From Gammaproteobacteria bacterium (GTDB lineage Bacteria > Pseudomonadota > Gammaproteobacteria > Thiohalomonadales > Thiohalomonadaceae), in assembly GCA_015232955.1 (NCBI GenBank), contig JADFYS010000077.1, positions 1-8,383 on the forward strand: a stretch of 8,383 bases of DNA, written 5' to 3'. Shown here in pieces: positions 1-5,410 of the stretch. The translations under genes were made by a program, and so were the position numbers. A model generated the notes under the pieces. That model did no database searches. It saw nothing but the letters and a program-made list of their open reading frames with translations, and was not told the DNA's origin. Position 1 is the stretch's first letter. Every line of letters begins with the position of its first letter.

Positions 1-6
1 TGTCTG

Positions 7-92
7 GAATGACTATTCATGCGGCTTCATGCCTTGAATAGCCACACTTCTCGACTCCCTGAAATCCAGTGTTTCCAAGTATCTTGGGTATA
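7..92. repeat. 86-bp intergenic direct repeat, copy 1
   Basis: This block recurs at 307-392 in the same orientation with no gaps; by hand I count 76 of 86 identical bases. It begins GAATGACTATTCATGCGGC and ends TTGGGTATA. A hairpin can form inside it: CTATTCA (13-19) pairs perfectly with TGAATAG (35-41), with an inner GGC/GCC pair (23-25 with 31-33) around a TTCAT loop. No open reading frame of note covers it. The strongest conservation lies in the first 24 bases and in the stretch around the GTTTCC core. This fits a dispersed intergenic element or a regulatory or RNA-structure unit, but I do not recognise the family. Confidence 0.75.
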
Positions 93-306
93 AGTGTCAG
101 AAGTAGGATGCGGATTTACGGTACTACTGTTTTTTGGAGGGGCTGGGGACGAATTCAGTGCAGATGACCGACAGACGATGGGGAAAGGTTACCACCGACT
201 TGGGATTGAGTCTAGAACTCTCTGCATATCTACCCAGGATACCTGTAAACGCTGATTCCAAAAAGCTGATAAGCGCGACTCTCGAGCGTTATGAACCCTT
301 TGAATA
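93..306. other. Gene-free spacer between the two repeats
   Basis: These 214 bases separate the two repeat copies. I found no credible coding frame, tRNA, third repeat copy or clear promoter. Together with the repeats this makes a gene-free stretch of about 500 bases before the trxA end. The sequence is less GC-rich than the neighbouring genes. Confidence 0.5.
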
Positions 307-319
307 GAATGACTATTCA
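301..319. repeat. Palindrome TGAATAG-5-CTATTCA at left edge of repeat copy 2
   Basis: Two 7-base arms, TGAATAG (301-307) and CTATTCA (313-319), form a perfect inverted repeat around AATGA. An operator for a dimeric regulator has this size and symmetry, but a hairpin is equally possible. Copy 1 lacks the left arm, so the symmetry is not part of the shared repeat. The binding factor is unknown. Confidence 0.4.
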
Positions 320-392
320 TGCGGCTTCATACCCTGAACAGCCACTCTTCTCGACGCACAGAAATCTAGTGTTTCCAACTCTCTTGGGTATA
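307..392. repeat. 86-bp intergenic direct repeat, copy 2
   Basis: This is the second copy of the element at 7-92, displaced by exactly 300 bp. The hairpin is weaker here: CTATTCA (313-319) faces TGAACAG (335-341) with one mismatch, and the inner GGC/GCC pair is partly lost. Instead, the bases just before the copy make a new palindrome with its left end (301-319). The two copies differ by about ten substitutions and no indels, so the duplication is not recent or the elements were inserted independently. Confidence 0.75.
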
Positions 393-396
393 GGGG

Positions 397-435
397 AGAG
401 GGGTGGTAAATCCCTTTCGTGCCTCTGCTTTTTTT
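397..435 (+). terminator. Weak terminator-like hairpin with T-run (+ strand)
   Basis: AGAGG (397-401) can pair with CCTCT (422-426). A smaller GGG/CCC pairing is possible inside the loop. Two bases later comes a run of seven T (429-435). This would end rightward transcription coming out of the repeat region before it runs into the convergent trxA gene. The outer stem is only five pairs with a long loop, so the call is weak. Confidence 0.3.
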
Positions 436-452
436 GAAGGCGACCATCTCCA

Positions 453-488
453 CCTCTCCCGTTAACGACTGTAGTCGCTCGGGAGAGG
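453..488. other. Strong stem-loop just downstream of trxA
   Basis: CCTCTCCCG (453-461) pairs perfectly with CGGGAGAGG (480-488), and inside it CGACT (466-470) faces AGTCG (473-477). It starts 16 bases beyond the trxA stop on the minus strand. A terminator or a 3'-end protecting hairpin for the trxA mRNA is the natural reading. Neither side has an adjacent T-run in the needed direction, so it is not a textbook intrinsic terminator; it could instead act as an RNase barrier. Confidence 0.5.
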
Positions 489-504
489 CTGGATTGGGTT
501 GCTT

Positions 505-831
505 TCAGGTGTTGCTGTCAATGAACGCCGTGAGTTGCGACTTGGAGACTGCCCCGACTTTGGTGGCTTCAATTTCGCCATCCTTGAAGATCATCAGGGT
601 AGGGATGCCGCGGATACCGTATTTGGGTGGAGTATTGGGATTTTCATCAATATTCAGCTTCACAATCTTGATCTTGCCATCGTACTCTTCGGCAATTTCA
701 TCCAGAATCGGGGCGATCATCTTGCAGGGGCCGCACCAGTCTGCCCAGTAGTCCACGAGGATGTAACCCTCTGTTTTCAGGACTTCTTCGTCAAAGGTAT
801 CATCATTTGCATAAATGATCTTGTCGCTCAA
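505..831 (-). CDS. trxA: Thioredoxin 1 (TrxA), TTG start
   Basis: Cytoplasmic dithiol-disulfide oxidoreductase of 108 residues, the usual length for TrxA. It reduces disulfides in targets such as ribonucleotide reductase and is itself recycled by thioredoxin reductase. The redox motif WCGPCK is at residues 32-37 (cysteines 33 and 36). The buried proton-relay aspartate is D27 and the conserved cis-proline is P77 in GIRGIPT. The N-terminus MSDKII matches my memory of E. coli TrxA, which fixes the start at a TTG codon (829-831). No ATG lies nearby, and GGAGAG sits about 6 bases upstream on the coding strand. The gene is divergent from rhlB, the same pairing as in E. coli, so the two share one intergenic control region. 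Product identification is very secure; only the unusual start codon deserves remark. Confidence 0.97.
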   Translation of the reverse strand: MSDKIIYANDDTFDEEVLKTEGYILVDYWADWCGPCKMIAPILDEIAEEYDGKIKIVKLNIDENPNTPPKYGIRGIPTLMIFKDGEIEATKVGAVSKSQLTAFIDSNT

Positions 832-869
832 TTTTATCTCTCCGGTAACTTCGAAAAATGGGGAATAAT

Positions 870-899
870 TTGCCGGTTAAGTGGGCATCGTTTTACACT
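870..899 (+). promoter_or_regulatory. Possible sigma70 promoter for rhlB
   Basis: TTGCCG (870-875) and TACACT (894-899) are separated by 18 bases; each matches four of six consensus positions. Transcription would start near 906, upstream of the terminator-like hairpin at 918-956. The hairpin would then lie in the rhlB leader. The match is moderate and other start sites cannot be excluded. Confidence 0.35.
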
Positions 900-917
900 G
901 TGCGCTCATTTGAGCCG

Positions 918-956
918 AAAAGAGGGATCAATGCAAGTCTTCTCCCTCTTTTTTTT
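918..956 (+). terminator. Intrinsic terminator-like hairpin in the trxA-rhlB gap
   Basis: AAAAGAGGGA (918-927) pairs perfectly with TCCCTCTTTT (943-952) around a 15-base loop, followed by further T residues to 956. This is a classic rho-independent terminator on the plus strand. The opposite strand could also form it, because the left arm begins with A residues. No plus-strand gene lies immediately before it, so it either attenuates the rhlB transcript or shields rhlB from stray transcription. Confidence 0.7.
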
Positions 957-966
957 CTCTTTATGA
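931..966 (+). other. Candidate 11-codon leader ORF inside the terminator, Phe-rich
   Basis: An ATG at 931, in the terminator loop, opens MQVFSLFFFSL and stops at TGA 964-966. A Shine-Dalgarno-like AGAGGG lies in the left stem arm (921-926), four bases before the ATG. Four of eleven residues are Phe, but this follows largely from the T-run of the terminator. The stop overlaps an ATG (963-965) that is in frame with rhlB. A translated mini-ORF would disturb the hairpin. It may be coincidence. Confidence 0.25.
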
Positions 967-1007
967 AAGAGAACTCCGCGAGCCATTTTTTTGGTACTCT
1001 ATCCGCC

Positions 1008-2294
1008 ATGGAAAAAGATAACTGTATTGAAACCCAATTTCGGGAGTTTGCTCTCCTCCCTATTATCATCGAAAGTCTCGATGCCGCCGGCTATACCCAC
1101 TGCACCCCGATTCAGGCAGAGACCCTCCCGATCTCTCTTGCCGGCGGTGATATCGCGGGTCAGGCACAGACGGGTACCGGAAAGACGGCTGCCTTCATGG
1201 TGGCTACCTTTAGTCGGCTGCTTACCCATCCTGAGAAGGAGGGGCGGCGAAAAAATCAGCCGCGGGCCTTGATCCTTGCACCAACGCGCGAGTTGGCAAT
1301 TCAGATCTGCAAAGATGGAGAACTTTTGGGGAGGGGTACCGGACTGCGTCTGGGACTGGCGTATGGTGGCACCGGCTACGAGTCACAACGAAAAGCGATC
1401 ACCGAGGGGCTGGATATCCTCATCGGAACCCCGGGAAGATTAATCGATTACTTCAAACAGCGGGTGTTTGATCTCAAAGCGGCCGATGTCCTTGTCCTTG
1501 ATGAAGCGGATCGGATGTTTGATCTCGGCTTTATTGATGATATTCGCTATCTCTTGCGGCGGATGCCTGATCCGCAGCAGCGTCTCAATATGCTCTTCTC
1601 TGCCACCCTTTCGATGCGGGTGATGGAGCTGGCTTATGAGCATATGAACAACCCCAAGCTGGTGAAGATCGCCTCGACAGATGTCACTACCGATAATGTT
1701 GAGCAGCACCTGTTTCATCCGGCGACCTCCGAGAAGATTCCGTTGCTTCTCGGAATTCTTCACCAACATCAGCCGCAGCGCTCCATCATCTTTGTGAATA
1801 CCAAACGCAATGCTGATATTGTCTGGGGTTTTCTTGAGAGCAACGGTTATCGCAACGCGGTGCTCTCTGGGGATGTGCCGCAGGCGAAGCGGCAGAGACT
1901 GTTACAGCGCTTTGAGGAGGGGGAGTTTCCGATTCTGGTTGCCACTGATGTTGCTGCCAGAGGGCTGCACATCCCCGGGGTGACCCATATCATTAACTTT
2001 GATCTACCACAGGATGCCGAAGATTATGTCCACCGTATCGGTCGTACTGCTCGCGCCGGTGCCAGCGGGACGGCGATCAGTTTCGCCTGTGAAGAGTACG
2101 CTTACTCCTTGATGGATATTGAATCCTATATCGGTTCTAAAATTCCGGTGATCTCGATTCAGGATGATCATCTGATCACCCCTGAACCGCGCAAACGCCG
2201 TCCCCCGAAGAAGAAGTTTAGTGGGGGCGGTAGCCGTGGACGCGATGCGGGCGGGGGCGGTCGTCGTCCACGAAGTCATCCTCGGGGGCAATAG
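1008..2294 (+). CDS. rhlB: ATP-dependent RNA helicase RhlB (DEAD-box)
   Basis: DEAD-box RNA helicase of 428 residues (E. coli RhlB is about 421). It unwinds structured RNA and in enterics is the helicase of the RNase E degradosome. Motifs in order: Q motif near T33-Q36, motif I AQTGTGKT (53-60), Ia APTRELAIQI (91-100), TPGRL (141-145), DEAD (165-168), SAT (198-200), ATDVAARGLH (312-321) and HRIGRTARAG (342-351). The tail from about residue 395 is basic and Gly/Arg-rich, an RNA-binding extension. The divergent trxA neighbour is as in E. coli and supports RhlB over other DEAD-box paralogues. I chose ATG 1008 because MEKDNCIETQFREFAL aligns with the E. coli N-terminus. It lacks a good ribosome-binding site, and an in-frame ATG at 963 would add 15 residues. 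No clear terminator follows, so read-through into the leuA leader is possible. Confidence 0.95.
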   Translation: MEKDNCIETQFREFALLPIIIESLDAAGYTHCTPIQAETLPISLAGGDIAGQAQTGTGKTAAFMVATFSRLLTHPEKEGRRKNQPRALILAPTRELAIQICKDGELLGRGTGLRLGLAYGGTGYESQRKAITEGLDILIGTPGRLIDYFKQRVFDLKAADVLVLDEADRMFDLGFIDDIRYLLRRMPDPQQRLNMLFSATLSMRVMELAYEHMNNPKLVKIASTDVTTDNVEQHLFHPATSEKIPLLLGILHQHQPQRSIIFVNTKRNADIVWGFLESNGYRNAVLSGDVPQAKRQRLLQRFEEGEFPILVATDVAARGLHIPGVTHIINFDLPQDAEDYVHRIGRTARAGASGTAISFACEEYAYSLMDIESYIGSKIPVISIQDDHLITPEPRKRRPPKKKFSGGGSRGRDAGGGGRRPRSHPRGQ

Positions 2295-2306
2295 GATAAA
2301 AACTGC

Positions 2307-2336
2307 TTGTCAATGCCGTAAAAGATGATCTATAGT
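2307..2336 (+). promoter_or_regulatory. Sigma70-type promoter for the leuA operon
   Basis: TTGTCA (2307-2312) and TATAGT (2331-2336) each match five of six consensus bases and are spaced by 18. The expected transcription start is about 2342-2344, right at the ATG of the leucine-rich leader ORF. It lies 13 bases after the rhlB stop and is the best promoter match in the window. Confidence 0.65.
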
Positions 2337-2342
2337 CCTCTC

Positions 2343-2444
2343 ATGTCTGGATTGCCCCCTCTCTTTTTAGCCGGAGCTGAAGCGATTTTATCGCCGCGCT
2401 CTGCTGCGCCTCTGCAACTCCCCTTGCTGCGACTTCTGCCTTAG
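2343..2444 (+). CDS. Putative leu operon leader peptide (attenuator)
   Basis: A 33-codon frame from ATG 2343 to TAG 2442-2444 lies between rhlB and leuA. Its C-terminus reads APLQLPLLRLLP: six of the last ten residues are leucine, using CTG, CTC, TTG, CTG, CTT and CTG. Ribosome stalling at such a cluster when leucyl-tRNA is scarce is the known basis of attenuation at leu operons of gammaproteobacteria, and leuA follows directly. The stop codon lies in the loop of a small hairpin (CTGCC 2436-2440 with GGCAG 2445-2449), so a ribosome halted on the Leu codons would change folding of the RNA beyond. There is no Shine-Dalgarno sequence; the promoter position suggests a leaderless mRNA. Leu codons are split by Gln, Pro and Arg, unlike the continuous run I recall for E. 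coli. Confidence 0.6.
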   Translation: MSGLPPLFLAGAEAILSPRSAAPLQLPLLRLLP

Positions 2445-2557
2445 GGCAGTGATCACCTACACCGGCCCGGTTCGGGCACCCAAAATAACTGATTTTGATT
2501 GACCCTCCTCTAGGGGCGGTCGGTTTGAGATAAATTGAGAGACCGCTCTGCGGCGGT
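2436..2557 (+). promoter_or_regulatory. leuA leader RNA with mutually exclusive hairpins
   Basis: Several stems can be drawn between the leader ORF and leuA. H1 is CTGCC/GGCAG (2436-2449), H2 is GCCCG/CGGGC (2465-2477), and H3 is CAAAAT/ATTTTG (2481-2497). H4 is GACCCTCC with GGGG-C-GGTC (2501-2521, one bulge) and H6 is ACCGC/GCGGT (2542-2557). An alternative, H5, pairs GCGGTC (2516-2521) with GACCGC (2541-2546) and excludes both H4 and H6. H6 ends two bases before the leuA ribosome-binding site GGGAG (2559-2563). None of the GC stems is followed by a real T-run, so control could act on ribosome access as well as, or instead of, termination. Folding was done by eye. Confidence 0.45.
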
Positions 2558-2569
2558 TGGGAGAGAATC

Positions 2570-4126
2570 ATGAATAGCAGTGATGACAGATTAATCATTT
2601 TTGATACCACCTTACGGGATGGCGAACAGAGTCCCGGTGCCTCGATGACCAAAGAGGAGAAGATCCGCATTGCCAAAATGCTGGAACGGATGCGGGTGGA
2701 TGTGATTGAGGCCGGTTTTCCTATCGCGTCAGTTGGTGATTTTGAAGCGGTGGCTGCCGTTGCCGCCGCGGTTAAGGAGGCCACTGTTTGCGGCCTTGCC
2801 CGGGCACTGGAGAAGGATATCGACCGTGCAGGTGAAGCGTTGCGGGGGGCCAGTTCGGCGCGTATTCACACCTTTATCGCCACCTCTCCCATCCATATGC
2901 AGCACAAACTGCGGATGGAACCGGATGCGGTGGTGGAGCAGGCGGTGATGGCGGTAAAACGGGCGCGTCGTTATACCGATGATGTAGAGTTCTCTGCTGA
3001 GGATGCGGGGCGCTCTGATCTCGACTTTCTCTGTCGAATCTTCGATGCGGTGATCGCGGCCGGGGCGACCACCCTTAATGTGCCTGATACTGTGGGATAC
3101 AATCTTCCGGGGCAGTTTGGCGATACCATCAAGCAGTTGCGAGAGCGGATCCCCAACTCGGACAAGGTTATCTTTTCGGTCCACTGCCACAACGATCTCG
3201 GTTTGGCGGTGGCCAACTCCCTCTCTGCAGTCTGTAGTGGTGCGAGACAGGTGGAGTGCACCATCAACGGTCTTGGAGAGCGGGCGGGGAACGCCTCTCT
3301 TGAAGAGGTGGTGATGGCGGTGAAGACCCGTCACGATGTCTTTCACTGTTATACCAATATCGACACCACCCAGATCGTTCCCAGCTCCCGTCTGGTTTCG
3401 GGGATCACCGGCTTTCCGGTGCAGCCCAATAAGGCGATTGTCGGTGCCAACGCCTTTGCCCATGAGGCGGGAATCCATCAGGATGGGGTGCTCAAGAGTC
3501 GCGAAACTTACGAGATTATGCGCGCCGAAGATGTCGGTTGGAGTGCCAACCGTATGGTGCTGGGGAAACACTCCGGACGAAACGCCTTTAAGGCGCGGCT
3601 GTTGGAGTTGGGGATAGAGTTTGACTCTACCGATGCCCTGAACAGCGCCTTTAGCCGTTTTAAGGAGCTGGCGGATAAGAAGCATGAGGTGTTTGATGAC
3701 GATCTCCAGGCGCTGGCGACCACCACTTTTAGTGAAGAGGGGGGAAAAGAGGCGCTGAAACTGCTCTCTTTGAAGGTCTGCTCCGAGAGCGGTGAGGTTC
3801 CCCATGCGGTAGTGACGCTGTCGGTAGATGGTGAAGAGGCGCAGGGGGAGGCGACAGGTGGGGGGCCGGTGGATGCCGCACTCCGTGCTATCGATTCGAT
3901 TGTCGCCAGCGGAACCGAACTGCTCCTCTATTCCGTGAACAATATCACCAGCGGCACCGACTCTCAGGGTGAGGTGACCATCCGTCTTGGGAAAGAGGGA
4001 AAAATAGTCAATGGGCAGGGGGCGGATACCGATATCGTCATCGCTTCCGCCATGGCCTATCTTAACGGCTTGAACAAGATCAACTCCGGTGATTTCCGCC
4101 TCCGACCTCAGGGTGGTGATGTCTGA
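2570..4126 (+). CDS. leuA: 2-isopropylmalate synthase (LeuA)
   Basis: First committed enzyme of leucine synthesis: condenses acetyl-CoA with 2-oxoisovalerate to 2-isopropylmalate; cytoplasmic, normally feedback-inhibited by leucine. The 518 residues match the E. coli type (about 523). The catalytic TIM barrel opens with FDTTLRDGEQSPGAS (11-25, with R16 and metal-binding D17). SVHCHND (203-209) supplies the metal-binding histidines and NGLGERAGN (233-241) is the family signature. HEAGIHQDG (298-306) and GKHSGRNAF (332-340) follow in the subdomain. The C-terminal leucine-sensing domain ends with GADTDIVIASAMAYLNGL. ATG 2570 has GGGAG six bases upstream. A leucine-rich leader ORF precedes it, so attenuation by leucine supply is likely. 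leuB, leuC and leuD are not in the window; leuA instead heads a run of unrelated genes, and its stop overlaps the next start by 8 bases. Confidence 0.97.
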   Translation: MNSSDDRLIIFDTTLRDGEQSPGASMTKEEKIRIAKMLERMRVDVIEAGFPIASVGDFEAVAAVAAAVKEATVCGLARALEKDIDRAGEALRGASSARIHTFIATSPIHMQHKLRMEPDAVVEQAVMAVKRARRYTDDVEFSAEDAGRSDLDFLCRIFDAVIAAGATTLNVPDTVGYNLPGQFGDTIKQLRERIPNSDKVIFSVHCHNDLGLAVANSLSAVCSGARQVECTINGLGERAGNASLEEVVMAVKTRHDVFHCYTNIDTTQIVPSSRLVSGITGFPVQPNKAIVGANAFAHEAGIHQDGVLKSRETYEIMRAEDVGWSANRMVLGKHSGRNAFKARLLELGIEFDSTDALNSAFSRFKELADKKHEVFDDDLQALATTTFSEEGGKEALKLLSLKVCSESGEVPHAVVTLSVDGEEAQGEATGGGPVDAALRAIDSIVASGTELLLYSVNNITSGTDSQGEVTIRLGKEGKIVNGQGADTDIVIASAMAYLNGLNKINSGDFRLRPQGGDV

Positions 4127-4931
4127 AACCGGGGATGAAGCCGCTGTAGAGCGGCGTGCTCTTGCTCTACAGCGGATGGGGATAGAGCAGTGGCAATTGC
4201 GTCCGCCCCGTGGTGTGCAGAGTGCGCACCCGCTACCGGAGGATCCCCCTTCGGTGGTTTCCACTTCCTCTTCATCCCCGCGAATGCAACAGAGTGAAAT
4301 GGGGGAGGGGAGGGGTGCGGCTCACACGGTCGCGCCTCCTCAGACGGAGAGCCTCCCCTCTATACCCAGCTGGCCTGAACTGGAGCAGGCGGTTGAAAAC
4401 TGTCTGGAGTGTCCACCTCTGGTCTTGCGCCGGACTGGAGCAGTGGTGGGATCTGGCAACCATGAGGCTCGGTGGCTCTTTATCAGCGACCACCCCTCAA
4501 CTGCAGATGATCGTCAGCGCAGCGTGTTTTCCGGAGAGGAGGCGCCGCTTTTTACGGCGATGTTGGCAGCACTGGGGCTGGTGCGAGAGGAGATCTATCT
4601 CACCCATTTTGTGAAGTGTCTCCCCGCGGCGGATCATCGATTCGAGACGCAGGAGCTGGACGCCTGTTTTCACCATCTTCACCGACAGATCACCCTGATT
4701 GAACCGCAGGTCATTGTAGTCATGGGGGCACTGGCGGCACAGACCCTGCTTCAGAGTGATAAGCCGATATCTCAGCTTCGAGGGGTGCTCCACCCACTCC
4801 CACTCACTCAGGAGAGGACGCTGCCACTGGTAGTCACCTACTCCCCGACTCATCTGCTGCAGCAGCCGCTGGATAAAGCAGAGGCGTGGAGCGATCTGCT
4901 GCTTGCGATGACGGTTTTGACGCCAAAGTGA
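4119..4931 (+). CDS. Probable DNA polymerase III psi subunit (HolD-like) with degenerate UDG-family domain
   Basis: 270 residues. The N-terminus has LQRMGIEQWQLRPP (17-30), closely resembling the peptide I recall from E. coli psi (HolD) by which it binds the clamp-loader collar. Residues 36-82 are a Pro/Ser-rich flexible linker. From about 86 the sequence is uracil-DNA glycosylase superfamily (family 4-like). Cysteines 95, 98 (NCLECP), 167 (FVKCLP) and 183 (LDAC) occupy the iron-sulfur ligand positions. The catalytic motifs are altered: the usual GEAPG-type loop is SDHPST (123-128), the Asn before VKC is His163, and the active-site HPA is SPT (242-244). I therefore infer a replication adaptor rather than a glycosylase; a diverged repair enzyme is the alternative. 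A divergent psi branch is known from pseudomonads, and holD precedes rimI in E. coli as here. ATG 4119 overlaps the leuA stop and has AGGGTGG upstream; GTGs at 4089, 4113 and 4116 are alternatives. Confidence 0.72.
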   Translation: MSETGDEAAVERRALALQRMGIEQWQLRPPRGVQSAHPLPEDPPSVVSTSSSSPRMQQSEMGEGRGAAHTVAPPQTESLPSIPSWPELEQAVENCLECPPLVLRRTGAVVGSGNHEARWLFISDHPSTADDRQRSVFSGEEAPLFTAMLAALGLVREEIYLTHFVKCLPAADHRFETQELDACFHHLHRQITLIEPQVIVVMGALAAQTLLQSDKPISQLRGVLHPLPLTQERTLPLVVTYSPTHLLQQPLDKAEAWSDLLLAMTVLTPK

Positions 4932-5401
4932 CCCCGTATACCCTCAGCGAATTGACTCTGGATGATCTGCCACAGATGGTACTCATAGAGTCACTCTGTT
5001 ACGATTTCGGCTGGAGTGAAAAGATCTTCGCCGACTGCCTGACCACCGGACGGGAGATGGGGTATCGCTGCTGGAAGATTGAGGTGGCGCAGGAGATGGC
5101 GGGGTATCTCATCTTTCAACTGGTCAGTGATGAGGCGACCCTGCTCAATGTCGCCCTTCACCCCGGACAGCAGGGGAAGGGGGTGGGAAAAATGGTGGTG
5201 GAAGAGGCGCTGCGCGCAGCGGGAGAGGGTGGGGCGACTCGCTTCTATCTCGAGGTTCGTCCCTCTAACCGCCGTGCGATTGATCTCTATTTGGCGCTCG
5301 GATTTGTGAAGAGCGGTCTGCGCCGGGATTACTATCCGGCAGCGGTGGGGAGAGAGGACGCTCTGCTACTGACAAAACCGCTGGAGAAGATCTCAACATG
5401 A
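4928..5401 (+). CDS. rimI: Ribosomal protein S18 (bS18) alanine N-acetyltransferase RimI
   Basis: GNAT-family acetyltransferase of 157 residues (E. coli RimI 148) that transfers acetyl from acetyl-CoA to the N-terminal alanine of ribosomal protein bS18. The acetyl-CoA binding loop is QQGKGVG (81-87), following the strand LLNVALHP. LEVRPSN (108-114) carries the presumed catalytic glutamate E109, and LYLALGF (120-126) the tyrosine Y121. RRDYYP and GREDALLL complete the RimI signature near the C-terminus. I chose GTG 4928, whose GTGA overlaps the stop of the preceding gene: MTPYTLSELTLDDLPQM then aligns with the E. coli N-terminus. An upstream GTG at 4886 would add 14 residues with no family resemblance. 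No strong ribosome-binding site is visible, so translation probably depends on coupling to the psi-like gene. Confidence 0.93.
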   Translation: MTPYTLSELTLDDLPQMVLIESLCYDFGWSEKIFADCLTTGREMGYRCWKIEVAQEMAGYLIFQLVSDEATLLNVALHPGQQGKGVGKMVVEEALRAAGEGGATRFYLEVRPSNRRAIDLYLALGFVKSGLRRDYYPAAVGREDALLLTKPLEKIST

Positions 5402-5410
5402 GGAGGAAAG

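Noticed and set aside
1..420. CRISPR array or tandem-repeat locus
   Set aside because: There are only two 86-bp units, spaced by 214 unrelated bases, which is unlike the short repeats and regular spacers of CRISPR.
453..488. Textbook intrinsic terminator for trxA
   Set aside because: The stem is strong but no T-run follows on the minus strand, so I list it only as a stem-loop.
858..1007. N-terminal extension of rhlB from the in-frame start at 858
   Set aside because: It would run through the terminator hairpin and T-run and adds 50 residues absent from E. coli RhlB.
2729..4264. 511-codon open frame on the minus strand across leuA
   Set aside because: It is antisense to a well-supported leuA, rich in Arg, Gly and His as expected of a shadow frame, and shows no known motif.
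4886..4927. Upstream GTG start for rimI
   Set aside because: The 14 added residues are read from inside the psi-like gene and match nothing in the family; the GTGA overlap at 4928 aligns better.
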